From the NCBI GenBank assembly GCA_028829895.1, contig CM054178.1, forward strand, positions 71,214,835-71,278,834: DNA of 64,000 bases, written 5' to 3'. Shown one piece after another: positions 46,262 through 57,952 of the stretch. The notes under the pieces were generated by a model. The model ran no database searches, was not told the origin of the DNA, and saw only the letters and a list, made by a program, of their open reading frames with translations. Source of the stretch: Sinotaia quadrata (taxonomy: Eukaryota; Mollusca; Gastropoda; Architaenioglossa; Viviparidae). The position numbers were made by a program, and so were the translations under genes. The stretch's first letter is position 1; each line of letters opens with the position of its first letter.

Positions 46262-47005
46262 CAGTTTATTTATTAATAACTTATGGTTATGTGCCATTCA
46301 AACTAAACCAGACATTTACTTACTGATAAACTTATGATCGTGTACCGTTTTGAACAAATCAGACATTTACTTACTGATAAACTTATGGTCGTGTACCGTT
46401 TTGAATAAACCAGGCATTTACTTACTGATAAACTTATGGTCGTGTACCGTTTTGAACAAATCAGACATTTACTTACTGATAAACTTATGGTCGTGTACCG
46501 TTTTGAATAAATTAGACATTTACTTACTGATAAACTTGTGGTCGTGTACCGTTTTGAACAAATCAGACATTTACTTACTGATAAACTTATAGTGGTGAAC
46601 TGTTGCAACCAAAGTCAGACATTTACTTACTGATAAACTTATAGTGGTGAACTGTTGCAACCAAAGTCAGACATTTACTTACTGATAAACTTATAGTGGT
46701 GAACTGTTGCAACCAAAGTCAGACATTTACTTACTGATAAACTTATAGTGGTGAACTGTTGCAACCAAAGTCAGACATGTACTTACTGATGAACTTACAG
46801 TGGAAAACTGTTGCAACCAAAGTCAGACATTTACTTACTGATAAACTTATAGTGGTGAACTGTTGCAACCAAAGTCAGACATTTACTTACTGATAAACTT
46901 ATAGTGGTGAACTGTTGCAACCAAAGTCAGACATTTCTTTATTGACAAACTTGTGATCATTAACCGTTCCAACCACAGTCAGACATTTACCTACTGATAA
47001 AACTT
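46262..47005. repeat. Two-family minisatellite (51-bp then 52-bp units)
   Basis: Both halves share AGACATTTACTTACTGATAA and ACTTAT. The first half (about 6 copies) continues GGTCGTGTACCGTTTTGAAC with period 51. The second half (about 8 copies) continues AGTGGTGAACTGTTGCAACC with period 52. The 51-bp half is open in frame on both strands purely because 51 is a multiple of 3. Confidence 0.93.
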
Positions 47006-47179
47006 GCAGTCGTGAAACAAAGCCATTTTAAAGGATTCAAAATATGCAAATAAGTATAAGACACTCTGATATGCACATGATTTACTTTCTTGAAACATCG
47101 TAATTGCTCAGAGGATTTCATTGGTCGAGCAGTGACAGGCATGAAATACGTCACAGTTCCCAACGCATATAAGCAGTAA

Positions 47180-47231
47180 TGCGCGAAAGCGGCGGAAGCC
47201 GGAAGCGTCCCCTACATTCAATCAATAAGCA
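47180..47231. repeat. GC-rich dispersed repeat, copy 2
   Basis: GCGCGAAAGCGGCGGAAGCC followed by GGAAGCGTCCCCTACATT matches 20400-20447. A weaker echo (GTGAAAGCCGAAAGCACT) follows at about 47270. Confidence 0.6.
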
Positions 47232-47977
47232 GTAAAAAATTGTAATCACAGTATACACCTTCCCCAGCGTGAAAGCCGAAAGCACTCTCATTGTCAGTAG
47301 GTGAGTCATTCCATTCCTACTAGGATAAAAAGTCATTTTGTATGGAAAAAGTCACAGTACTCAAATTTATAAGTCTACAGGTGGTAGTAAACGGCCGCCA
47401 GTTGTTCTCAACAGGAAAAAACCTCAAGCACAGAATATTTTTGAATAGGAATACATTTTCTCTCGAAGTATGGTGAAACACACCTGATTGTTCGTTTTAA
47501 TATTGGTGAGTATATTCTGTTTAAAGGCTTAGGTGTGTGAATTTATTGAGATCGTGTCAATATAATCCAGTCAATGTATCTCACAGTTAGTGGCCTGTGG
47601 TACTGTGTAGTTTTAGGTGTTCATAATTTTGCTACATTTGTATTGTTATATTTTAAAACTCAAACACTAAATACTCATATTACTTTTAAGTGAGGTTAGT
47701 TTATTACATTACTTGTAATTTGAAAAATATTTGTTCTGGTTATTTTGATGTGACTTTGTGAATAATTTATTCCGTTATACTTCTACAGAAATATTATGCA
47801 GCTTCATGGCAAAGCCAGGAAGGGTTGCAGTGATAATTTACATTTTTTATTTACACTCTGTATATATCCTTTGGGCTTGAAACATTCCAACTAATACTTG
47901 CTCAACAAGCAAGCAATGGCTGCTTAGCGATATGGATAGGGCAGGCAGAAGTGACTTATTAACCGAACAGAGTGAAA

Positions 47978-48211
47978 CAATTTCAAATTGATTGCCCTGG
48001 TGGCATGAGATAAAAACAATTTCAAATTTATTGCCCTGGTGGCATGAGATAAAAACAATTTCAAATTTATTGCCCTGGTGGCATGAGATAAAAACAATTT
48101 CAAATTGATTGCCCTGGTGGCATGAGATAAAAACAATTTCAAATTTATTGCCCTGGTGGCATGAGATAAAAACAATTTCAGATTAATTGCCCTGGTGGCA
48201 TGAGATAAAAA
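47978..48211. repeat. 39-bp minisatellite, 6 copies
   Basis: The unit is CAATTTCAAATTTATTGCCC followed by TGGTGGCATGAGATAAAAA. It is open on the minus strand only because its period is a multiple of 3. Confidence 0.95.
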
Positions 48212-48565
48212 TCCAGCAAGCTCGATTCAGAACGACCATCGTAACTATGACGCTCTTAAGTTTAGATGTTTGTCTTTAGTAAGACTGTGTTTAGTCAGCA
48301 ACCCTTCCCTCATCCCACAACATTATTGCTAGCCATAGGTCTATAGAGTTCTCCGTTATCCTTACTTATTTAATTTATGGGAAGCGCTTCCGGCCGATAT
48401 CACGCTGAAAATTGAGAGGTAGTAGAGAGCGGGTTATGAGGGGTGTTTGGGAGGCGGGTGGAGGGACTGTGTCTACTCTATAATGTTTATTCTGTCACAG
48501 GAAATTGTGTATAGAGTTATTTTTTGTTTTGTTTCTCTTATTTTCTATATACTCCGTGCTTTTAG

Positions 48566-48775
48566 TTGTTAGATTTTGATGAGGTTAGTAAAGTTGTTAG
48601 ATTTTGATGATGTTAATATTTTTGGATTTTGATGAGGTTAATAAATTTGTTAGATTTTGATGAGGTTAATATAGTTGTTGGATTTTTATGAGGTTAATAA
48701 AGTTCTTAGATTTTGACGAGGTTCATATAGTTGTTAGATTTTGATTAGGTTAATATATAGTTGTTGAATGGGTGA
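48566..48775. repeat. About 27-bp tandem repeat, 7-8 copies
   Basis: Imperfect copies of GTTAGATTTTGATGAGGTTA followed by ATAAA or ATATA. Confidence 0.88.
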
Positions 48776-49891
48776 TTTGTTTATAAATTTGCCTGTGTTA
48801 TTTTAACTGGTTAAAGCTTTGATATTCATATGGTTCTCCAAATCATTACTTTATTTAGTTAGTCCGACTTTCGCAAGCCCTGGACTATGATGGGGTGGTC
48901 CCCAGACCACTAGCTATCACTTTTATGTTTTGGGGTGGGGATCACATATATATTTGACAGTAGATATATTAATTTGGGAACTTTTTTTCTGGTGGCAGGA
49001 TTCCTGGCTCAGAGTAGTACATGAGTAATTGTTGCATGATTATTTTAAGGTTCTTCCCTAATTGTGGGGTTGGTAGGGGACTGGTTGAATGAATAGGGGT
49101 CGGCTGTTTGCAGTGTTATAATTGAATGTGGATGTATAACTTCTTTTTATTTGTTGTATTAATGCCTGTGCAAGGTGTGGGTTTTGTGGTTAGTGCTGTT
49201 CATTGTGGGTGTCTAGTAAGAGTGGCAGTTCTGTTGCTTAGAATTAAGGTCTGCGAGGCTACTTGGGCATGTCTTATACCGGAGTCCACCACTTTTATAA
49301 CAGAATTTACTGATTGAGATCTCCAAACATGGTAAGACATTTGTCTCATAAGGCTGTTATTTTAGACATGCTTACCATGGACGGGCAAATGTCTTACAAA
49401 ATCATCCTTATGACACGTCTTAAAGGCTCTGCTCTTTTGTCTTATGAGGCTGTTATATGCGACATATCTTACCGTGGGCAGACAAATGTCTTATGAAAAA
49501 TCCCTCTTACATGTCTTATGTGACTGTCTTACAGTTTAGAAACTGTTCTCTTTTCCCAAGACAGTGCTAATGACATCAAAATGTCATTGCCAATAGTAAA
49601 CGTCCATCAAAGCATGTGACGCTAAAAGTACAAAAATAAAAAGTATTGACCGGCCCTGTACACGATCGCACACCGTGATGTTTATGGGGCCCTAGCAAGG
49701 ACTAGCGATAAACAAATGAAATTGAAGTCATTGTAAGAGGGTGGTTTTAGGCAAAAGCAGATTTCGACTTAGAAGCGATAAGGAATGAGAAAAAGGGGTT
49801 GCGCGTAGGCACCATACTGATCTCTGCATTGAGTTCAATCCACTGATCCAACATTTTTTCCTGCTTTTTTATTTCTCTTGGTCATCTAAGG

Positions 49892-52044
49892 CAGTGGTCC
49901 CCAACCTTTTCCTCGCTGCGGACTGGTCAACGTTTAATAATTTTACCGCGGCCCGATGATGGGGGGGGGGGGGACGTTGATTGTTTATAGTTTAGATTGT
50001 TTTCATTTACTAATTAATTTAATTGTATTTAAACGTGCCTTCAAATTAAAATACAGTTACACCAAAAAATGAATATAAAGTGATTTAACATTTTAACTCA
50101 CTAGAACGCTAAATCAATGAGAACCCTGAGCTTGTTTCTTTGTAACGAGACGGTTCCATCTGGGGGTAATAGGAGACAATTACACCCGAAGTGTGTTGCT
50201 TATGTCCAGTTTATTCCGTTGTTTTGTTTTGGTTGCTGTCACTGCAGAAAACCCCGCTTCACACAGACAGGATGTCGGAAATGGCAATAGGGATTTAAGT
50301 GCTGTGGTGGCCGTTGTTGTATTGGCGGGTGAGGGGGTTTACAGAGCCAGGCTAATACCACATCGTCTGTACTTAGTGTGTATGTGCGCCCAGGATATTT
50401 ACCAGTGTTGTTGTTGTTGTTGTCATTGGCACTGTTGTTGTTGATGTCCCCGGTATCCGTTGGGCTGTATGTAGGTGGGTGTTGGAGGCCAGTTTAGGTG
50501 GTCAAGCATTAGTTGAATTAGATCCACAAATATCCCCACTGCATGTGATGTTGCTCCCTGTGCTGCCACCGTTGTTGTTGTTGTCGCAGCGCTGCCGTTG
50601 ATGTTGTGGCTGTAGTAGATGATACTGTTGTTGTCGTCTGATGTGTTGTGGCAGGAGCCTTCTTTTTGATTTGGGGCTCCGTTCTGTAGTTTTTCCTTGT
50701 GTGTCTGTTGTGGTTGTCTTTGTTGCAGTCCCTGGTGGTGACTCTGGCTGTGGATTGGTGGCAGTTGGATTAGTCGTTGTTGTTGTTTCTTGTGGTGTAG
50801 TTGGAGCGTTGTCGACTTTTGTTTCGGTCTGTGCGTCAGTTGTCTTCACTTCTTTTTCTGTTTGTATTTTTCTTTCTTGCGTCTTGATATGTATCGTTTG
50901 TGTGCTAGAGATTTTTTGGCGTTTCTTCTTATTTTCGGTGGTAGTTGTTTTAATTTCTTTTTCTTTGCTGATAGAGTTTGTAGTCTGAGTTTCCTTATTA
51001 TCTGTTGTGGGTTTTGGAGTTTGCGAGAATGCCTGTCTGATTTCTTGTTTTGCTGTTTGAGTTGAATTCACTTTGGCCGTAGGTGGAATTTTCCAGATGA
51101 TGTTTGTGTTTATTCCACTTTCTCTTGTAGTGGCTTGTAGAGTTTGGGTGGAAACGTGGCTTTTTCCTTCAAAGACTGTTTGAGTTGTGTCGTCTTCCTT
51201 TGTGGGTTTTCGCGTTGTTTCCTCCTTTTCCGTTTGTGAAGAGCGTGTTTTTGTTGTCGGCGTTATTTTCCAGATGATGTCTGTGTTTCACAGTCTGTTG
51301 ATGTAGTTTTTTTCCGGTTGTCTTGTCAGGTCTTGTTTAAAATCTTGTAGAGACCAACTGCGGTTAAGATGGCTCGTTGTCTAGTGTAAGTTCATCTTCC
51401 GTTTTTGTGTGGAAGAGGGTCAACAGCAAATTAGTGAACGCATTTTTAGTTCAACGTTTTTAGTTTCTAGTGTGAAGGTGAAGGGTGTAACTTTTCGTAT
51501 GTCCCCATTTTCGGTTGGTTTGCTGATTTCACAGCAGTATTTTGTCCAGTCTTCTCCTTTGTACTTCTTAATGTTTGCACCTCTTCAAGCCTCTTTTGCC
51601 GTATCTGTCTCAGCTGGGCTATGCGCTCGTTTGTGAAACAGAAAGGGCCGTCCGCATCTTCTGTGACTGACTCAGAATCGCGTAAAATGTCACTTGGTGG
51701 AGTGGGCAGTAGTAGCATTTTTGCCAGCCCTGAAAAGGGCTGAGGCTTGGTGCTGGCTTGTCTGGTGTGGCGCTTTGACATGACTCTCCTCCCGGCATTC
51801 CAATGGATGGAGTGCGTTCGTCGGTGGTCCAAAGCGAAGTGTGTTGGTGTGGTTGGGAAGTAGAGCTCGAATTCTTTAAAAGTAAAGACAGATGATCGTG
51901 CACCAACTGGGAGAATGAATGCTCAGACTCAATCTCGTCCATGGAAAGTCGCACAAACCCGAGAGAAATACACCACAGTAAATAAAATTGGGCGGTCCGG
52001 TACCATTTGGTACCGGTCCGCGGACCGGGGGTTGGGGACCACTG
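49892..52044 (-). mobile_element. hAT element with unusual cargo and perfect 8-bp TSD
   Basis: The terminal inverted repeats are CAGTGGTCCCCAACC at both ends, and the 8-bp target duplication ATCTAAGG is perfect (49884-49891, 52045-52052). On the minus strand the 3' part (about 50110-50300) reads PTSCLCEAGFSAVTATKTKQ and KKQAQGSH, a hAT-C dimerisation remnant as in SCAND3/ZBED-type transposases. The rest of the transposase is missing. In its place is a long Thr/Lys/Gln-rich open region (next entry). Confidence 0.82.
50502..51942 (-). CDS. Unrecognised Thr/Lys/Gln-rich reading frames inside a hAT element (possible captured gene)
   Basis: Three minus-strand stretches look protein-like. From ATG 51942 the frame gives MDEIESEHSFSQLVHDHLSL. 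In another frame (to about 51467) come KMLLLPTPPSDILRD and a charged segment, NERIAQLRQIRQKRLEEVQ, that could form a coiled coil. From about 51288 to 50502 runs an uninterrupted stretch of roughly 260 codons rich in Thr, Lys, Gln and Asn. It holds two copies of an NT(D/N)IIWKI(T/P)PT motif and recurrent STQT/SQTEKE words. None resembles hAT transposase. It may be a captured host gene fragment or element-specific accessory protein. Frame changes suggest decay. Confidence 0.4.
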
Positions 52045-52284
52045 ATCTAAGGTTTCAGGCAATGCAGTAAAAGAACATCTTCTCGTTCACTATCGCTTTC
52101 ACTGAATTCTATAACATCCATGGAAGCAGCCGTTTTGCATTGTCATATCATATGACATTACTATAAATGGTATGAAGGCGGGGCTAAGAATAAGTGGCTT
52201 AGGAGTGTTATGTGACTTTGTTTCACCATGTGCGGACAGGGCAGAAAATGTATTATATAACATGTTTTCCTAGACAGCTTGTTA

Positions 52285-52735
52285 CTATGTGCAAAGGCCT
52301 TTATGTGACTGTTCTATTTTCCTAAGACGGTTGCAATGACTCAAAATGTCATGGCCAATAAATGAGCCGCCATCAACTCATGTGACACTGAGAGTACAAA
52401 AATAGAAATAGTGTTGATGGCCCGCCACGCAAGCGCACACGATGTGTACTCCAAGCAGAGATTGACCGTAAGCAAATGAAACAGAAGCCAATCCTGGTGT
52501 GAGAAAGTTGGAGAGTGCACATTTGCACTGTAATGATCCCTGCATGAGATCAATCTTCGGATCCATCAAGATGTTTTGTTTTTTTTATCTTGGTCGTCTA
52601 TAGTTTCAACCAATGCAGCTAAAACAACATCTAGTTCACTATCATTTTCACTGGATTCCATGGGCGCAGCAATTTGCTTTATCGTATCACGTGACATTAC
52701 TATAAATGGAATGAAGGCAGAACTAAGTATAATTT
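52285..52735. repeat. Duplicated unit, copy 2 (empty site)
   Basis: The sequence CTTGGTCGTCTATAGTTTCA is the uninterrupted counterpart of the hAT insertion site in copy 1. On the minus strand MESSENDSELDVVLAALVET and a following RRLISCRDHYSANV segment weakly recall the N-terminus of Harbinger/PIF transposases. Confidence 0.78.
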
Positions 52736-53652
52736 GACTTGTAGGATATGTTTTCCCCAGACATTTTTGTTAAGAAAATTTGTTCAGGCAAACATCGCTG
52801 TCAGCAAATATCTTTTATTGAATAATTGTCATGCATAGGAAATAATATAAATGAGTTAATTTGAGCTGAAACGTATCAATTCACGCAGAGTTTGTGTATA
52901 TGGTGAGTATATTATATTGTTTTTATAAAGAAACTTTATGGATGTGCAAACTTTAAAATTAAATTGTTTTATTATAAACACATCAGTGACTTATTATGTT
53001 ATTTAAAAAGTAGAGTGGATGGGTATGACTTTATAGACGGTTGGCGGTAGATAATCTGAGAGGAAACTGGAGGTGCAGGACCTGTAAGGGGTGGTGTTCG
53101 ATCCTCTTCTGCCACTTCCTCATTCTGAAAACTGGAAAGACCAGTAAAGGGTCGAGTAGGGTGGAGGTTCTTGATATTGGGGAGGGGGGGGGGGCGATTT
53201 CGGTGCTAACTTAGACAGACCTTGTCGGTCATTTGGTCAGTCAGGCTAAATATCTGGCGAATTATTACAACTTGGCCTACTAGATTGGCCAACATTGTAT
53301 AATATCTCCAGAGATCGCCAGTGTCTTCGAGCAAGAGAAGGGCTAACACAGTAACAGTTAGATGCTAAAACACAAGATCTAAACCCAAGCCCGTTCTCAA
53401 GAATCAGTAGACTGAGGCCCAGCCAATCTAAAAGCCGAACGCAATGCTAAGAGGCCTCCCCTCGTACCGTCATAATATAACAGAAGCAAATTGTTTGCAT
53501 ATAGTTTTACATAAATATGTTTGTTTTTTAAAGCAAAAAATACTGTAGATAATTATCATTGTTGACCTATGAAGGGTTTCTTTGTCGTTGAAGGGAGATA
53601 ACAGAATACAAGACACTAGTTTGCAGATCATCAGTCTGGTGAGAAAGAAGAG
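52736..53652 (+). promoter_or_regulatory. Presumed promoter region of gene B
   Basis: This is the non-coding stretch before the gene B start. A G-run near 53181-53193 and the dispersed repeat at 53215-53395 are present. No convincing TATA box or initiator could be assigned, so the transcription start is not located. Confidence 0.3.
53215..53395. repeat. Dispersed repeat, copy 2, upstream of gene B
   Basis: GTCAGGCTAAATATCTGGCG then ATTATTACAAC and GATGCTAAAACACAAGATCT correspond to 43610-43745. It ends about 260 bp before the gene B start codon. Confidence 0.5.
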
Positions 53653-53719
53653 ATGTCAGGAGTCATTTCACTAATCTCTGTGCTACTCGGTCTGACAACA
53701 ATAGTTTTGTCTCAAGACA
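53653..53719 (+). CDS. Gene B exon 1: signal peptide
   Basis: It encodes 22 residues, MSGVISLISVLLGLTTIV then LSQD, a classic signal peptide with a plausible cleavage after the Ser of VLS. The donor is GTAAGT. Phase 1 joins directly to the 55628 exon, giving SQD-I-REPPT. Confidence 0.85.
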
Positions 53720-56700
53720 GTAAGTTTCTTTTTTAATTATTTTGTTGTTGTTTTAAATGCATCGACACTGATGTAATATGTTGAGAGTGGTGACATAAGT
53801 TGATTTACAATTCAAAATGTACTATACAAAATTGTTTATATAATCTGTGCGGTCAAACTTTGAACTCAAGTGATGAAGATTTATGAATATATGAGTATAG
53901 TGAATTAGTTACAAAATGCCTTCAAGGTAGTTGAGCACAAGGCCGAGTAAACAATACTTGTTGAGAATTTAAACCAATCCAACACCATTAAATGATAAGA
54001 TCATATTCACCATTTAGTAAAGGGCACACACATATGTATGTAAGGTTTTAAGTGTATTTAATCACACTGTAAAATGTTAGATAGATAATTAAAGCGGCAG
54101 TGACAACCTGGCCTAAAAGTAAAATATTGATGGGGATACTCATGATCCGTCACGTGTGTGTGTTGTTACGTGAATTTTTAAATGTGTAAAGTGTAAAGTG
54201 TAAAGTTTTAAGTGTCAAACTGAAATCCCTTGTCTTCTATTACCATTTTGCTCTGTGAATAGGTATTAAATAAAATTACTGTCCTTACTTATTAGAATTT
54301 GTACACTGTAATATTCATAAATAAAATGGCTGTTCATATTCAAATATATGTGTTTTGCTTATTTTAAATATAAATGTAGTAGAAATAGTCAAAATGTAAA
54401 ACTTCATGCATAATAAGACGACAATTAGAACCTCATTTGACACTGGATCTTTCTCCTGTTCTCAATAAATATTTGCTTCAAAACTTAAAGTAAAATTTTC
54501 TTAAAATGATTTTTAACCTCAAACGTTTAATTCACGAGTGCAATTGCATTTTACTAACTATAGTCAATAAGACTGATGAAATCAAAGTTTGTAAGTGCTC
54601 GCAAAGGACCTTTATGTTTTAGCACACTTAGTAGCCTAATCAAATCAAGTCTTTGTCATTCTTTGCATATAATCAGATTAAATCAGTCCGTTACTTGGGC
54701 TCTTTCAGTATGCGTACAAACAAAAATTAAAATGATTAAAAATACCCAGTTCCCCCACCCCTCAAATTTAAGACATATTCCAGACTTTTTTGACATTTAC
54801 TGATTTTCAAGACCTTTTCATGGCATGGAAAAGCTCAAATCAAATTTCTGGTCCTCATTAAGGCATGTTAAAAATAATTTTTAATGATACTATTTTTTTT
54901 ATCAAATTTTTACAGTAAGTGAAATGGAATCTAAGTCAACCACAGACAAGAATAAATCGGTATGAAATTAGTAATTCCCAATAAATTTCAAAGTTTTATT
55001 TTAATTTATTTACATCCATATGCAGATTTATTTAGTTTATGTTCTAGTTTGGAAAAAGTTTTATTTCAAATTTTTTTATAGTGTAGGAAATATTTTGTGG
55101 ATTTTTAACAAAGTTTGAAAAAGTGCATATTTTTAAATATTAAAATATTAATAAAGTAAATATTAACAATATGTTTAATTAACAAGAGATATTGCTTTCT
55201 TATGACAAAGGCAGTTTATATTCCACTTTTGAAGTATGTGGGTTGATAAATAATAATTTTCATTCTTTATGGTCTGTTGATAGACCTGATTAATATTTTG
55301 TTAAGAAAATCAATAGTTTGTATCGTTGACAAGTTTTCTACATGTCTGCTTTATTTTATTTTAATACACATGGAATTATTGATAACTTTTAGAAGGTGAC
55401 ATAATTTATTTTTTCTGGCACTATTACATTTATGATTTGAATTATGTCCCTTAATGTAATTTTTTATTTATTTTTACTTAAGTATTTTGCCCTCACCCTC
55501 CTCACTGCATTTCAATGCATAATATTGTTTTTAAATGTCTTCCATGATTTCACTATATGTTTTCTAATCAAATTAAACATGAATTGTTTTCATATGGCAA
55601 AAGATTTTCTATAAATTTTTATTACAGTCAGAGAACCACCAACCATTGTAGAGCCTTTGACCAAAGTTTCGCACTTTTACAGAGCAAATGATAGAGTTAC
55701 TATTTCTTGCAGAGCCACAGGAACTCCACAACCAACGTAAGTAGTACACCTACATTTAAAAAAAAAATTTTTCACAGGTTTAATGTTAGACAGAATAAGA
55801 GAGAGAGTTCATGTGTGTGCTTTGTGTGCATACTCTATGTTTTTATATTAGTGAAATTTTAGCTGATATTACTGTACTATGGTGAAAATTTAGGGAAAAA
55901 GATGGGTTACAATTATTGAAATAATATTATTTAATAAGAACTTAATGTTTGTTTCAACCTTGATGGTTAAGTATTCATATACTGTATACATTTGACTTGT
56001 CAAGTCTTTTGTTAAAGGTACAAGAATTGATTTAAACAGATGTACTGTATTTTCACTAATCTGTATGTTTCAGTTCAATTTTCTGTTATTAGTATTATTG
56101 CAACATATAATATTCAGAGTTATGCTGTTGATTTTTTTTTTTGTGGTGATAATGGTGGTGATTTGATTTTGGAGTTTGTACACCATCTGGTTAGGACAGA
56201 GAGTGGGGATTAAATTCAGTTTTATACTTGTTTCTAAAAGTTGTATAAACAAATTCACTTTTTCATTTAAAGCTAAACACCTCAAGATTTATATTTTTAT
56301 TTGAATATTTGATTTTAAACAAAATAGCAATTGATGACTTCAGAGTAATCTGTTACATAATAATTGCCATTTGCCTTCTTTTTAATTTAATTGCATGAAA
56401 TTGATATATTTACAAATCACAACTTTTCTAGGTATGAATGGCGCTATAATGATGCTACAATCTCAAGTCAATTCATGTCATATGATGCTGTTACGGGTGT
56501 TTTAACCATCCCCTCACTCACAGAGAGGGAGGAAGGGTTGTTCACCTGTCGTGCCACAAATCGTTTTCCAAATGGTCAGACAGCAACTGCAATGTCAGCT
56601 GCTGTGGAGATTCGTGTTGCACGTAAGTAAATTTTTTTTAAAGTAATAAAATATAAAATTAAATTTTAGTTATCATGAGATCTGAATTTGTTTATGGCTA

Positions 56701-57914
56701 ATGTAGATATAATTTGCCATTTATTTCTGATGCATAATTTGACAGTTGAATTGTTCTTAAAAGACAGTGTATAGAAATATGTTCATTGATGCACACTGCA
56801 CCAATCAACAAATGTAATAATTATTTTGCCAAGATCAGGTAATTTATATACCTTACAGTCCAAATAATTATTTTAATTCTATTTCAATGTTTTCTGTACT
56901 TTTATGAAATTTTAATATTTGACTCTAGAAGAATAACAAGTAGTTCTGATAATCATGAAAAGAATCAGAGAAGACATATTTCTTAAGATAGAGACAGTTG
57001 ATTTGCTATCTAGTTCTAACCTGATGTCTGAAATCAATTTTTTTTCCTACGGTGTTTGCATTCAAGAGCTAATTTCACATTTAGAAGAAAAAAATTAGTT
57101 TGGCTTTTAATTGGCATCATTATCGGCATGGAAGGAAAATTTGTAACAGCAGGAGTCAGATTGCTTTTACATTTGATTATGTGTTTGCCATTTGTGAAAA
57201 GTTTTCAGACTATGTCCTCCATAGTTGGCATGGACTTAGGAGAATGGATTTGAGAGATACTTTTCATCCTAAAAACAGGATCAGATCACTCTGTTGCAAT
57301 GTATAATCCTAAAACAGGATTGGATAGGTGTGTATAATCCTAAAACAGGATTTGATAGGTGTGTATAATCCTAAAACAGGATCAGGTAGGTATGTGTGAT
57401 CCTAAAAACACAAAATCAGATAGGTATGTTTTATCCTAAAAACAGCATCACACAGGTATGTGTGATCCTAAAAACACAAAATCAGATATGTGATGTGTGA
57501 TTTGAATATCATGATTAGATTTTTGTGTTTAACAAATTATTAAACAAATAAATTGCTTTGCTCTCTTTATATATTTTTAAAATTTAAAGTAATTTATAGC
57601 ATGAATAGTAACCAGTCACAGTTTGTACCTAAGAAGCTTAATTTAATGCTGTTTTTATTTCTGAGTGATTTCATTTCAGAACATCTTTTACAGTTTAAAA
57701 CCAGTGTCCCATGGATCTCATGCTTCAAATTAACATGAAACATCTTTGACTATCCAATTATATTCTTTTTATTTAATTTTAAAGGCCATTGTCCGGTCTC
57801 TGATTTGTGGACAATCTCTTGGCCATAGAAATTGTGTTCCTGGCTGATTTTATTGCATAAAAATTAAAATATAATTTTTGCTCTTTAACTGAATAAGATG
57901 TGGTATAAAAATAT

Positions 57915-57952
<38 letters not shown>

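Larger units (their letters stand above)
49515..52195. repeat. Duplicated unit, copy 1 (interrupted by the 49892-52044 hAT)
   Basis: The flanks 49515-49883 and 52053-52195 match 52285-52735 in order: AAAATGTCAT..CCAATA, CATGTGAC, ACAAAAATA, CTTGGTC, GTTTCA..CAATGCAG, CATTACTATAAATGG. Copy 2 has no insertion at this point. The minus strand of the unit reads like the start of a Harbinger-type transposase in copy 2, so the unit may itself be a mobile-element remnant. Confidence 0.8.

Noticed and set aside
46303..46608. Open frames on both strands in the 51-bp array
   Set aside because: Period divisible by three; repeat artefact.
47924..48175. Minus-strand frame with repeated FLSHATRAINLKL units
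   Set aside because: Translation of the 39-bp minisatellite, not a gene.
54916..54959. A 44-bp segment with AG acceptor and GT donor in intron 1 of gene B, a possible L1-style micro-exon
   Set aside because: Its inclusion changes the frame and reaches a TAG in the next exon; skipping gives a perfect phase-1 join. It could still be a cryptic or poison exon.
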